Assembly (NCBI GenBank): GCA_044361535.1
Contig: JBIKIQ010000008.1
Coordinates: forward strand, 62,001-126,000
DNA from: UBA952 sp044361535
GTDB lineage: Bacteria; Bacteroidota; Bacteroidia; Flavobacteriales_D; Crocinitomicaceae
DNA: 64,000 bases
Reading direction: 5' to 3'
The notes beneath the pieces were generated by a model. It was not told the DNA's origin. It saw only the letters and a program-made list of their open reading frames with translations, and did not search any database. Shown here in pieces: positions 34,719 to 43,047 of this stretch. The translations under genes and the position numbers were made by a program. Each line of letters starts with the position of its first letter. The first letter of the stretch is position 1.

Positions 34719-35987
34719 ATGTTAAAGAAATTTGTTTTTCTATTTTTACTGATAATCGTTTCTAGGGTTGGTTTGTCAACCCAGCTTTTAGTTCCTATGG
34801 ATGAAACCCAAACCAATCACCTGAAAGCCTATGGTGTTTCCTACTGGGCGCTTGAAAATGGGGTTGTGATCGAATGGTTGTTAAACTATAAAGGAGGTTC
34901 TTTTCTCTATCCGCATTTAGCAACTATTCAAGAGGAACTTGATATACGGGGAGTTAAATACCAAGTACTAACAGATGGACAGGTTAACCAAATAAAAAAT
35001 CAAATTGCAGACCCAGAAGTGAATATGGAAGTGATTCAATTAGAAAAATCACCAAAAATTGCTGTATATTCTCCTCCAGGAACTCAACCTTGGGATGATG
35101 CTGTAACTATGGTCCTAGAATATGCGGAAATTCCATACGATAAAATTTATGATTCAGCGATTGTTATGGGAGTTTTGCCTAAATATGATTGGTTGCACTT
35201 ACATCATGAAGATTTTACAGGTCAATATGGTAAGTTTTATGCGAGTTTTAGAAATTATCCATGGTATCGAGAACAGCAAACAATGGCTGAGCGAGATGCT
35301 AAAATGCTAGGATTTGATAAGGTTTCTAAGATGAAATTGGCTGTAGCGCTTAATTTGAAAAATTTTGTTGTTGGAGGAGGTTTTCTTTTTACAATGTGCA
35401 GTGGGACAGATAGTTTTGATATTGCTTTATCAGCCGAGGAAACTGATATTTGTGAATACATGTACGACGGGGATGGGGCAGATGGAAATGCACAAAATAA
35501 ACTTGATTATTCTAAAACTTTCGCCTTTAAGGATTTTAGATTGGTAATGGATCCAATGGTTTATGAATATTCAGATATTGACGGGACGGATTTACACCGT
35601 ACGGGAGTGGTGACTGAAGAAACGGATTTATTTACCTTGTTTGATTTTTCGGCAAAGTGGGATGTGGTGCCGACAATGTTAACGCAATGTCATACTGATG
35701 AAGTCAAAGGTTTTATGGGACAAACAACAGATTTCAGAAAGTCTTTAATTAAAAATAATGTGCTAATTCTAGGGGAAAATAAAGCACTTGGGACAGCGAA
35801 ATATATTCATGGTGAATTTGGGCAAGGTACATGGACTTTCTATGCAGGACATGATCCTGAAGATTACGAACATCGAGTGGGGGATCCACATACTGATTTG
35901 AATTTACATCCAAACTCACCAGGATATCGATTAATTTTGAATAATATTCTTTTTCCAGCGGCTAAAAAGAAAAAACGCAAAACTTAG
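34719..35987 (+). CDS. Exported protein often mislabelled 'asparagine synthetase B'; function unknown
   Basis: 422 residues from the ATG at 34719, with signal peptide MLKKFVFLFLLIIVSRVGLS. By memory, close relatives in Bacteroidota databases carry the name asparagine synthetase B. I see no N-terminal Cys nucleophile after processing and no PP-loop SGGxDS, so that name does not fit. Visible blocks: 'LLVPMDETQTNHLKAYG', 'WLLNYKGGSFL', 'KIAVYSPPGTQPWDDAVTMVLEYAEIPYD', 'YDWLHLHHEDFTGQYGKF', 'GGGFLFTMCSGTDSFDIAL', 'GTWTFYAGHDPEDY'. The 'GGGFLFTMCSGTDS' part resembles a glutamine-amidotransferase-like nucleophile elbow. It lies directly after dnaB. Confidence 0.8.
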   Translation: MLKKFVFLFLLIIVSRVGLSTQLLVPMDETQTNHLKAYGVSYWALENGVVIEWLLNYKGGSFLYPHLATIQEELDIRGVKYQVLTDGQVNQIKNQIADPEVNMEVIQLEKSPKIAVYSPPGTQPWDDAVTMVLEYAEIPYDKIYDSAIVMGVLPKYDWLHLHHEDFTGQYGKFYASFRNYPWYREQQTMAERDAKMLGFDKVSKMKLAVALNLKNFVVGGGFLFTMCSGTDSFDIALSAEETDICEYMYDGDGADGNAQNKLDYSKTFAFKDFRLVMDPMVYEYSDIDGTDLHRTGVVTEETDLFTLFDFSAKWDVVPTMLTQCHTDEVKGFMGQTTDFRKSLIKNNVLILGENKALGTAKYIHGEFGQGTWTFYAGHDPEDYEHRVGDPHTDLNLHPNSPGYRLILNNILFPAAKKKKRKT

Positions 35988-35988
35988 T

Positions 35989-36417
35989 ATGAAATGGATT
36001 GTGCAGAACGAAAATGAATTGGCGATTATCGCCCCACAAATCATTGAAAATATGCCGAAATCAGGAGTTGTATTGATTGAAGGACAAATGGGTGCTGGAA
36101 AAACAACTACTGTACGATCTATATTATCAAATATTTCTTACGATTCTTTTAAAGGTTCTCCAACTTTTTCTTTGGTAAACGAATATTCGTCTAAGACAGA
36201 AAATTCAATTTATCATTTCGACCTTTATAGAATAGAACATCCATCCGAATTACAGCAAATTGGAATAGAAGAATATTTTGATAATGGTTCATTGAGTTTC
36301 ATTGAGTGGCCTGAAAAAAGTTTAGATTTTCTTCCAGAAAATAAAATTTGGATGTATATTAGTGTAGGTATTGACAACGAACGAATAATTGAATTAAAAA
36401 ATGATTACAGATCCTGA
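35989..36417 (+). CDS. tsaE: tRNA threonylcarbamoyladenosine synthesis ATPase TsaE
   Basis: 142 residues. The ATPase that drives the TsaB-TsaD complex in making t6A37 of tRNAs. The Walker A is GQMGAGKTT at 32-40; 'KGSPTFSLVNEY' and 'IYHFDLYRI' follow, then 'FIEWPEK'. All are TsaE hallmarks. It starts 1 nt after the previous stop and overlaps the alanine dehydrogenase gene by 17 nt. Confidence 0.94.
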   Translation: MKWIVQNENELAIIAPQIIENMPKSGVVLIEGQMGAGKTTTVRSILSNISYDSFKGSPTFSLVNEYSSKTENSIYHFDLYRIEHPSELQQIGIEEYFDNGSLSFIEWPEKSLDFLPENKIWMYISVGIDNERIIELKNDYRS

Positions 36418-37621
36418 ATTATTAAAAGGACTCATGCAGCAGGGAAGCCTTTTGCCAAAAGAGGAAATGTTAGAGATAAAACGAAAGAAAGGGAATCTTT
36501 TTATTGGTGTTCCTAAGGAAGTTGCTTTTCAAGAAAGACGAGTTGGACTTGTGCCAGAGGCTGTTTCTTTATTGGTTTCCAATGGACATCGTGTAAGGGT
36601 AGAAGCAGGCTGTGGCTTGGGGTCAAATTTTTCGGATAATGAATATAGTGAAGCCGGAGCTGAAATTTGTATTGATCGAAAAGAAATTTACCAATGCGAT
36701 ATAATTGTTAAGGTAGCTCCACCAACTGAAGAGGATGCAGATTTATTGGCTGGTAATCAAACATTGATTTCAGCCTTACAAATTGCTACTCAACCGAAAG
36801 AGATTCTTAAAAAATTGATTCAAAAGAAAGTAACTGCTGTTGCTTGGGATTACATTCGAGATGAAGAAGGAGTGTTTTCAGTGGTTCGTACTTTGGGTGA
36901 AATTGCAGGAACAACGTCACTTTTAGTGGCGGGAGAATTATTGTCGTCTTTTTCATCAGGTAAAGGGATGATGTTAGGAGGAATTGCAGGTGTTCAACCA
37001 ACAGAGGTAGTAGTTATTGGAGCTGGAACAGTGGGTGAATTTGCAACACGGGCTGCTCTTGGTTTAGGTGCGTCAGTGAAGGTTTTTGATAATTCGCTTT
37101 CTAAATTAAGAAGATTACAAAATGACTTAGGATCAAGAGTTTACACATCTATAATTCAACCAAAGGTTTTAGCAAAGGCTATTCGAAGAGCAGATGTGGT
37201 TATCGGGGCATTACGCTCTCCAATTGGTCGTACACCTTGTGTGGTTACCGAAGCAATGATTGAGTCCATGAAAACAGGCTCTGTTGTGGTAGATGTAAGT
37301 ATCGATCAAGGCGGGTGTTTTGAGACAAGTAGGGTAACAAATCATATTGAACCAACTTTTGTCAAGCATGGAGTTGTGCATTATTGCGTTCCAAACATTG
37401 CTTCAAGAGTTTCAAGAACGGCTTCGTTTGCTTTGTCTAATATTTTTTCACCCATTATTTTGGAAATGGGTAAACATGGCGGATCGGGCGAGTTAATTGC
37501 TCGCAATGAAGGATTTAGAAATGGAGTCTATATATACAAAGGCGTTCTTACCAGTGAAGTACTAGGAAAAGTATTCGATTTGAAATACAAAAACATTGAG
37601 TTACTTATTCCAAGAATTTAA
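36401..37621 (+). CDS. ald: Alanine dehydrogenase
   Basis: 406 residues, slightly longer than the classical 370-residue enzyme because of an N-terminal extension, as is usual in this phylum. It interconverts alanine and pyruvate plus ammonia with NAD. Landmarks: 'IGVPKEVAFQERRVGLVPEAV', 'DIIVKVAPP', the nucleotide-binding loop 'VVVIGAGTVGEFATRAALGLGA', 'VVVDVSIDQGGCFETS' and 'HYCVPNIASRVSRTASFALSN'. A transhydrogenase-alpha-like relative is the main alternative. The stop overlaps the next ATG. Confidence 0.88.
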   Translation: MITDPELLKGLMQQGSLLPKEEMLEIKRKKGNLFIGVPKEVAFQERRVGLVPEAVSLLVSNGHRVRVEAGCGLGSNFSDNEYSEAGAEICIDRKEIYQCDIIVKVAPPTEEDADLLAGNQTLISALQIATQPKEILKKLIQKKVTAVAWDYIRDEEGVFSVVRTLGEIAGTTSLLVAGELLSSFSSGKGMMLGGIAGVQPTEVVVIGAGTVGEFATRAALGLGASVKVFDNSLSKLRRLQNDLGSRVYTSIIQPKVLAKAIRRADVVIGALRSPIGRTPCVVTEAMIESMKTGSVVVDVSIDQGGCFETSRVTNHIEPTFVKHGVVHYCVPNIASRVSRTASFALSNIFSPIILEMGKHGGSGELIARNEGFRNGVYIYKGVLTSEVLGKVFDLKYKNIELLIPRI

Positions 37622-38055
37622 TGTTTACTCCTTTAAACTTACCCAACGCTCCTTTAAGAATTACTGAAAAAAATCAAAAGCGCTACGTAACTTGTTTGTT
37701 GCGAAGAAAACAGATTGTCTTAACACCAGAAGAATGGGTACGTCAGCATTTGATTCATTATTTGGTTGTTCACAAATCACTGGCTCAAGGGCGCTTAGCT
37801 GTGGAAGTAAGTCTCAAAGTAAATTCACTCTCGAAGCGCGCAGATATTGTCTATTACGATGAAACTTTACAACCTCAACTCGTAGTCGAATGCAAAGCAC
37901 CGGAAGTAAAACTCACCTCTGAAACGGTTTTTCAAATCGCCACATACAATTCTCAATTAAACTCCAAATTTCTTCTCATCTCAAACGGTTTAGATCATTT
38001 TATTTTTGAAAACAGGGATGGAAGATTAGTTTCGTTGGATGATTTACCCGATTGA
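37621..38055 (+). CDS. Stand-alone HsdR N-terminal-like PD-(D/E)xK nuclease-fold protein
   Basis: 144 residues. It matches the N-terminal nuclease domain found in type I restriction HsdR subunits: 'PEEWVRQHLIHYLVVHKS', 'SKRADIVYYDETLQPQLVVECKAP' carrying the Asp and the Glu-x-Lys active-site set, then 'QIATYNSQLNSKFLLISNGLDHFIF'. There is no helicase, methylase or specificity subunit nearby, so it is not a restriction system. I recall such orphan proteins as common in Bacteroidota. It is translationally coupled to ald (ATG on the last base of the stop). Confidence 0.85.
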   Translation: MFTPLNLPNAPLRITEKNQKRYVTCLLRRKQIVLTPEEWVRQHLIHYLVVHKSLAQGRLAVEVSLKVNSLSKRADIVYYDETLQPQLVVECKAPEVKLTSETVFQIATYNSQLNSKFLLISNGLDHFIFENRDGRLVSLDDLPD

Positions 38056-38061
38056 TTAAAT

Positions 38062-39267
38062 TTAACTTCGCCCCGCAATAAACCCAGTCGTCCAGGCTGC
38101 CTGAAAATTAAATCCACCAGTAATTCCATCAATATCCAGGATTTCTCCTGCAAAATGCAATCCGGGAAGTAGTTTACTTTCCATCGTTTTGAAATCAATT
38201 TCAGAAAGTGAAACGCCTCCGGCTGTTACGAATTCTTCTTTGAAAGTTGTTTTGCCACTTACTTCGTAGCGATCATTCAACAAGGTGTTTACCAATTTAT
38301 TGATATTCTTTTTACCTAAATCTTTCCATCGAACTTCGGGATTAATTTCAGATTTTGACAACAAAAACATCCAAAGTCGATTAGTAAGTGGAAATGGGTT
38401 GATATTTCCTATCATCTTTCCCCCATGAAGAGATGATACTTCTTCAATCTGTAAACGAAGTTCATGTTCCTTTACCTCGTTTAACCAATTCACTAAAATT
38501 GCAAAATGATAGTTCTTTTCATTCAAAATGCGCGCTCCCCAGGCTGAAAGTAAAAGAATTGCCGGACCACTCATTCCCCAATGTGTTATCAAAAGCGGGC
38601 CTTTCCCCATCAATTTTGTTCCCTCTACTTTTACAGTTGCCTTTTCAACCACATTACCCATCAATTCGCAAATCGGATTTTTCGGCATATTGAAGGTGAA
38701 AAGCGATGGAACTGGATCTATAATCGTATGTCCGAGTTCTTCAATCCAAGTCATGCTTGATTTTTTTGGTTGACCACCTGTGGTAACAATAACCTTATTT
38801 GCATTAAAGTTTGATTCAGGAGTGAATAGGATAAATCCTTTTTCTGATCTCTCAATTTTTTGAATGGAAGCATTCATAATCACTTTAATTCCAAATTGAT
38901 TTGCTTCGTTCAGAAAGCAATCTATAATTGTTTGTGAATCATTTGATTGTGGAAAAATACATCCATCTGGATACGTTTTCATTAAAATACCTCGTTTCTT
39001 AAACCACTCAATTGTATCATTTGCATTGAATTGCTCGAAGGCCTTACGTAAGTAGTTTTCACCCCTTGGGTATTTACCTGCCAATTCTTTATTGTCAAAA
39101 CATGCGTGAGTTACATTGCACCTTCCTCCGCCTGAAATTTTAACTTTCGCAAGTACTTTACTTGATTTCTCGTAAATTACAACTTCGTCTTTCGGATGGT
39201 GAATCTTCGCTGAAATAGCGGCAAAAAAACCGGCAGCCCCACCTCCAATAACGGCAATTTTTTTCAT
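38062..39267 (-). CDS. Flavoprotein of the HI0933/YhiN family
   Basis: 401 residues. FAD-binding motif 'AVIGGGAAGFFAAISA' at the N-terminus, then the family signature 'VLAKVKISGGGRCNVTHA', 'CIFPQSNDSQTII', 'KVIVTTGGQ', 'GPLLITHWGMSGPAILLLSAW', and the C-terminal 'GLHFAGEILDIDGITGGFNFQAAWTTGFIAG'. The reaction is unknown in this family. It follows the LptD-like gene by only 3 nt on the minus strand and is probably in the same message. Confidence 0.92.
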   Translation of the reverse strand: MKKIAVIGGGAAGFFAAISAKIHHPKDEVVIYEKSSKVLAKVKISGGGRCNVTHACFDNKELAGKYPRGENYLRKAFEQFNANDTIEWFKKRGILMKTYPDGCIFPQSNDSQTIIDCFLNEANQFGIKVIMNASIQKIERSEKGFILFTPESNFNANKVIVTTGGQPKKSSMTWIEELGHTIIDPVPSLFTFNMPKNPICELMGNVVEKATVKVEGTKLMGKGPLLITHWGMSGPAILLLSAWGARILNEKNYHFAILVNWLNEVKEHELRLQIEEVSSLHGGKMIGNINPFPLTNRLWMFLLSKSEINPEVRWKDLGKKNINKLVNTLLNDRYEVSGKTTFKEEFVTAGGVSLSEIDFKTMESKLLPGLHFAGEILDIDGITGGFNFQAAWTTGFIAGRS

Positions 39268-39270
39268 GAA

Positions 39271-41811
39271 TTATAAGAATACGGGTGGTTTTCTGAAATC
39301 CAATTTTGCATCGCGCAATAAATTTGAAGTATTGCGAATAGTAAGTAAAAAGCTTTTATTAGTTCCAACTGGTGTCCAATAGAAAGATAAATCCCAACAA
39401 TGCAGGTTTCGACTTACGGATAGGAAAGCGTTTGAAATTTTAAATTCTTTTAAATCAAAATTAAGATTCGAACCTAATTTCCATCTACGTGTGAAACTTA
39501 TATCTCCCTGAGAAACAAGCGTATGAATTACATTATAATTGTCTGGATTTGTTTGACTCTTAAACGTATTCGCATTTATACCTACAACATGCGAGAAATT
39601 GATTTTCCAAGGAATATCAAATTGCTGTAAGAATTCAGGATGTAAGGCAAAATAGTTGAAATCAGAATTCCAATTGGTGTTTAGATCTTCTTTTTTCTCC
39701 TCAATTATCTCACGGCTTTTTTTAGGAGCTATGGTTAAAGTTGTCGTAAAGTTCGTAGATAAAAAGCGTCCTAGTCCTTGGTTTTGAGTAAGGGCATAAT
39801 TGGATTGGTTTTTTCCTGTTGCAGCATCCCAAGCATATGGACTAAAATTAGCTGAAGAAACAAAGTTTATCCAATTTGCCGGACTTATTCGAAGATTTAG
39901 AGATATATTGGACAAATTCATGGAGTCTTTCATGAAATCATAGTTTCCTGTGATTGAAAATTGATCTACTAAACGTGTTTTTGAATAACCAGTTAGAGTG
40001 TCTTTAGTGGATTTTTTCTTTAATTCAAAGGTGTTATTAACACCAAATGTTAAGAAACTTGACGTATTACCATAACTTGCTTGATATATACTCTTTTCAA
40101 AAGGAGAATATGAGATAAGTGATTGTCCTGCACCGGCAAATGCTGTTGATAGGGTGTTTAGACCTGGAACGTAACGATAACCAATGGTTGGGGTCATTAA
40201 ATGTCTCACTATCGGTTGTTTTTTTCCAATGAATCGATAATATGAATAAACCACAGTTGTTAAATTCACATTTAAATTGAAATCATGTGCCATCCCAAAC
40301 TTTTGAACCGTATCTGTTTTTGAGTTGTCAATCACAGGGTTGTACACTTTAGTGATTTGTTGAAAGTTAATTTTGTTTGAATAGCTTATGCTCGGGTTTA
40401 TTTTAATGGCATTTTTGAAAAGACCGAATGTAGTTTGCAAGGCCATTTGTTGCGAAAATCCATTAAAAAATTGATCTGAAATTAGATTAAAAGCGCCTTG
40501 ATTTAATAATGAATCCGCAAAAGTTGATCTGTTTTGTCCTTCCAATGCATAGGTAAACCCAGTTCGCTCAATCATTTTTTGGAATTCATTTGTTGGATTT
40601 TTAACCAATTTTTTAAAAGGAAAAACTCGATTAAGATTCACATTCAATACAGGACTTACCAATGCAATATTTTTTGTTATTGAATTTTGTCGAACCGAAA
40701 GTTTCATTCCAGTTGTTAATGGTTTTCCTGGGAAATTTCGACTTAAGTTGACATCTGAGTTAAAGCTATTATTGAAAAAGGTTGGATTTAACGGGTCTAA
40801 GCTGTTTTTTGATTGGTTATCAGAAATAAAGTTAACGCTGGATGCAAAACTCCAATTGGGATTTGATTTCGGATCTTTTCTGTGCGACCAAATTACACTT
40901 ACCTTAAAAGGCTTTTCATTGCTCGGGAAACCACTAAAAAATTGCTGAAAACCTACACTTAACTTTCCTGAATACCCATATCTTTTTGCATAATCTAAAT
41001 CATTTCTTAATCCCCAACTTCCTCTGTTATAGAGATTGGCATACAATGTTGTTTGAAGTTGATCATTAATCGGAATGTAATAACCTAAATTTTGAATTCC
41101 AAAACCGTAGGTAGAAAGAGGTACAAATTCGGGGAATAAAAATCCTTTGTTTCGTTCTTTTGTATTTAAGGGAATGGCACTAAAAGGTAATCCGAGCGGA
41201 GTTGGAACTCCATTGATGTACAAATTCATAGGGCCTGTTACAATTCTTTTTTCTGGAATTAAAACCGCCTTCGAAAGTTGAAAATGGTAATGAGGTTCGT
41301 CTTGGTCACATGTGGTGTAGCGACCTTTTATAAAATGTATTTCATCATTAGCTTGCTTTTTTGCCGTCTCCATGTGAAGATAGGTTTCTTCCTGTTTAAT
41401 ATTTGTTTCCTCAATAAAACCTCTCTTTGAATTTAAATTATACCGAATTTTTGCTGCTTCAATTTTCTCAGCCCCATCTGTAAATATTGGTAATTCAATT
41501 CTTGAACTATCTTTTTCTAACCTGTAGGATGCCATTATTTCATTCTTCTCAAGATCAATGAGGATGTAACCCGCAACCATATTAATTCCAGACATTTCCA
41601 CTTTTGCATTACCCCATAAATAGATTTTTCTATTTACAAGGTCAGTATACAAAGAATCCTTGGCATTATATACGATTATTTCAGAAATAGACTCATCATT
41701 GATGTAAATGGTATCCTTTTTCTCACCGTTTTGAGCTAAACTTGGCGAATTGACAAAGATTATCAACATTGTAAGGAAGAAAACTATTGATATGGAATGA
41801 ATCTTGCCCAA
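39271..41811 (-). CDS. LptD-like lipopolysaccharide-assembly outer-membrane protein
   Basis: 846 residues. A signal peptide ends near SLAQN. Residues about 35-200 form an OstA-like jellyroll ('SLYTDLVNRKIYLWGNAKVEMSGINMVAGYILIDLEKNEI', 'FIEETNIKQEETYLH', 'ARYTTCDQDEPHYHF'-like). A very large barrel then follows with 'LNTKERNKGFLFPEF', 'GFGIQNLGYYIPIN' and 'NLYNRGSWGLRNDLDY'. This is the Bacteroidota version of LptD, which inserts LPS into the outer leaflet. The start appears to be TTG at 41811; the next Met would cut the signal peptide. It is divergent from the amidase gene. Confidence 0.88.
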   Translation of the reverse strand: MGKIHSISIVFFLTMLIIFVNSPSLAQNGEKKDTIYINDESISEIIVYNAKDSLYTDLVNRKIYLWGNAKVEMSGINMVAGYILIDLEKNEIMASYRLEKDSSRIELPIFTDGAEKIEAAKIRYNLNSKRGFIEETNIKQEETYLHMETAKKQANDEIHFIKGRYTTCDQDEPHYHFQLSKAVLIPEKRIVTGPMNLYINGVPTPLGLPFSAIPLNTKERNKGFLFPEFVPLSTYGFGIQNLGYYIPINDQLQTTLYANLYNRGSWGLRNDLDYAKRYGYSGKLSVGFQQFFSGFPSNEKPFKVSVIWSHRKDPKSNPNWSFASSVNFISDNQSKNSLDPLNPTFFNNSFNSDVNLSRNFPGKPLTTGMKLSVRQNSITKNIALVSPVLNVNLNRVFPFKKLVKNPTNEFQKMIERTGFTYALEGQNRSTFADSLLNQGAFNLISDQFFNGFSQQMALQTTFGLFKNAIKINPSISYSNKINFQQITKVYNPVIDNSKTDTVQKFGMAHDFNLNVNLTTVVYSYYRFIGKKQPIVRHLMTPTIGYRYVPGLNTLSTAFAGAGQSLISYSPFEKSIYQASYGNTSSFLTFGVNNTFELKKKSTKDTLTGYSKTRLVDQFSITGNYDFMKDSMNLSNISLNLRISPANWINFVSSANFSPYAWDAATGKNQSNYALTQNQGLGRFLSTNFTTTLTIAPKKSREIIEEKKEDLNTNWNSDFNYFALHPEFLQQFDIPWKINFSHVVGINANTFKSQTNPDNYNVIHTLVSQGDISFTRRWKLGSNLNFDLKEFKISNAFLSVSRNLHCWDLSFYWTPVGTNKSFLLTIRNTSNLLRDAKLDFRKPPVFL

Positions 41812-41821
41812 TAAGAGACTT

Positions 41822-41829
41822 TATTTTTG
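41822..41829 (+). promoter_or_regulatory. Probable -7 promoter box of the amidase-MCE operon
   Basis: TATTTTTG, a full TAnnTTTG match, about 46 nt before the ATG at 41876. It lies within the 64-nt gap between the divergent lptD-like and amidase genes and overlaps the leader of the other gene. Confidence 0.4.
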
Positions 41830-41850
41830 TTGAATATAAATTTACGGATA

Positions 41851-41858
41851 CAAATCTA
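41851..41858 (-). promoter_or_regulatory. Probable -7 promoter box of the LptD-like gene
   Basis: The minus strand reads TAGATTTG, a full TAnnTTTG match, 39 nt before the TTG start at 41811. With the plus-strand box at 41822 it makes two crossing promoters in one short gap. Confidence 0.4.
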
Positions 41859-41875
41859 TTAAAATTGTAAACGCT

Positions 41876-43045
41876 ATGCTAACTAATAAATTATCGGTAT
41901 CAGTTTATTTTGTTTTATGTTGCTTTATTTTTTCATTTCAGACCTTTTCTCAAAATTCTGTCATCAAAACTGTTGTCATTGATGCAGGACATGGTGGTCA
42001 TGATTCAGGATGTCTCGGGGCATCAAATTACGAGAAAACAGTCTGTTTGTCAATTGCATTAAAAGTGGGCGAATTAATTAAAAGCTCATTTCCGAATGTA
42101 AAAGTGGTTTATACCCGTGACAAAGACGTTTTTGTAGAATTGCACGAAAGAGCTGCTATAGCTAATCGAAATAAAGCAGATTTATTTATCTGCATTCATG
42201 CCAATTCAGCCTCGCCAAGTGCCTATGGTGCAGAAACATATGTTTTGGGATTACATAAAACAGACTCTCAAAAGCAAGTGGCAGAGCGAGAAAATAGCAT
42301 TATAAAGTTAGAGCAAGACAATGGGGCGCGTTATAAAAATATTGATCTTTCACCCGATGCTCTCATTGCCATTCAACTACAAATGTCCGTATATCTGGAT
42401 CAGTCCATTTTGTTTGCTGAGCGCGTACAGTCTGAATTCAAGGCAATTGGACGACACGATAGGGGAGTGCGTCAAGCGGGATTTTTAGTTTTGCATCAAA
42501 CAACGATGCCAAGTGTGTTAATAGAAACTGGTTTTTTAACAAATCCTTCGGAAGAGCAGTTTTTAGGAAGTAAAGATGGGCAAGAGCAAATGTCGACATC
42601 CATTTTTAAAGCTTTCAAACGGTACAAGAACAAATTAGAAGGAATAAGTGAGGAAGTAAGCAATGATAAAGTTGAAAACAAATCACCCGAATTTGAAAAC
42701 AAAACTGGAACTATTACAAAAGATGAAGAGGACAAGAATAACTCAATCACAACCGAAGTTAATCAAAGTGAAACTACAGGAAAAGTTATTTTCAAAATTC
42801 AATTTGATATGTCTGATAAGCAGATACCATTAAATTCTAATCGATTCAAAGGATTAAAGACAGATGAATACATGCATAATGGATCATATAAGTATGTAAC
42901 AGGTGATTTTGTAAATGATTTTAATGGAGCCAACACGTATAAAAATGAAGTACGAAAATTAGGTTTTTCAACGGCATTTGTTGTTGCATTTTTAGATGGA
43001 GAAAGGATTAATTTGGAAAAAGGTATTAAATTAGCACAAAATTAA
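41876..43045 (+). CDS. N-acetylmuramoyl-L-alanine amidase (amidase_3)
   Basis: 389 residues. A signal peptide (FSFQTFSQ) is followed by a zinc amidase domain at about 30-250: 'VVIDAGHGGHDSGCLG' (first zinc His), 'VVYTRDKDVFVELHERAAIAN', 'FICIHANSA' (second zinc His region) and 'SVLIETGFLTNPSEE' (catalytic Glu). It cuts the bond between the glycan and the stem peptide. A charged linker at about 255-300 leads to a C-terminal SPOR-like beta-alpha domain that may bind denuded glycan. Cotranscribed with the MCE gene 2 nt on. Confidence 0.92.
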   Translation: MLTNKLSVSVYFVLCCFIFSFQTFSQNSVIKTVVIDAGHGGHDSGCLGASNYEKTVCLSIALKVGELIKSSFPNVKVVYTRDKDVFVELHERAAIANRNKADLFICIHANSASPSAYGAETYVLGLHKTDSQKQVAERENSIIKLEQDNGARYKNIDLSPDALIAIQLQMSVYLDQSILFAERVQSEFKAIGRHDRGVRQAGFLVLHQTTMPSVLIETGFLTNPSEEQFLGSKDGQEQMSTSIFKAFKRYKNKLEGISEEVSNDKVENKSPEFENKTGTITKDEEDKNNSITTEVNQSETTGKVIFKIQFDMSDKQIPLNSNRFKGLKTDEYMHNGSYKYVTGDFVNDFNGANTYKNEVRKLGFSTAFVVAFLDGERINLEKGIKLAQN

Positions 43046-43047
43046 AA

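Noticed and set aside
37621..38055. Type I restriction-modification system
   Set aside because: Only the HsdR N-terminal-like domain is present; no helicase, methylase or specificity gene nearby.
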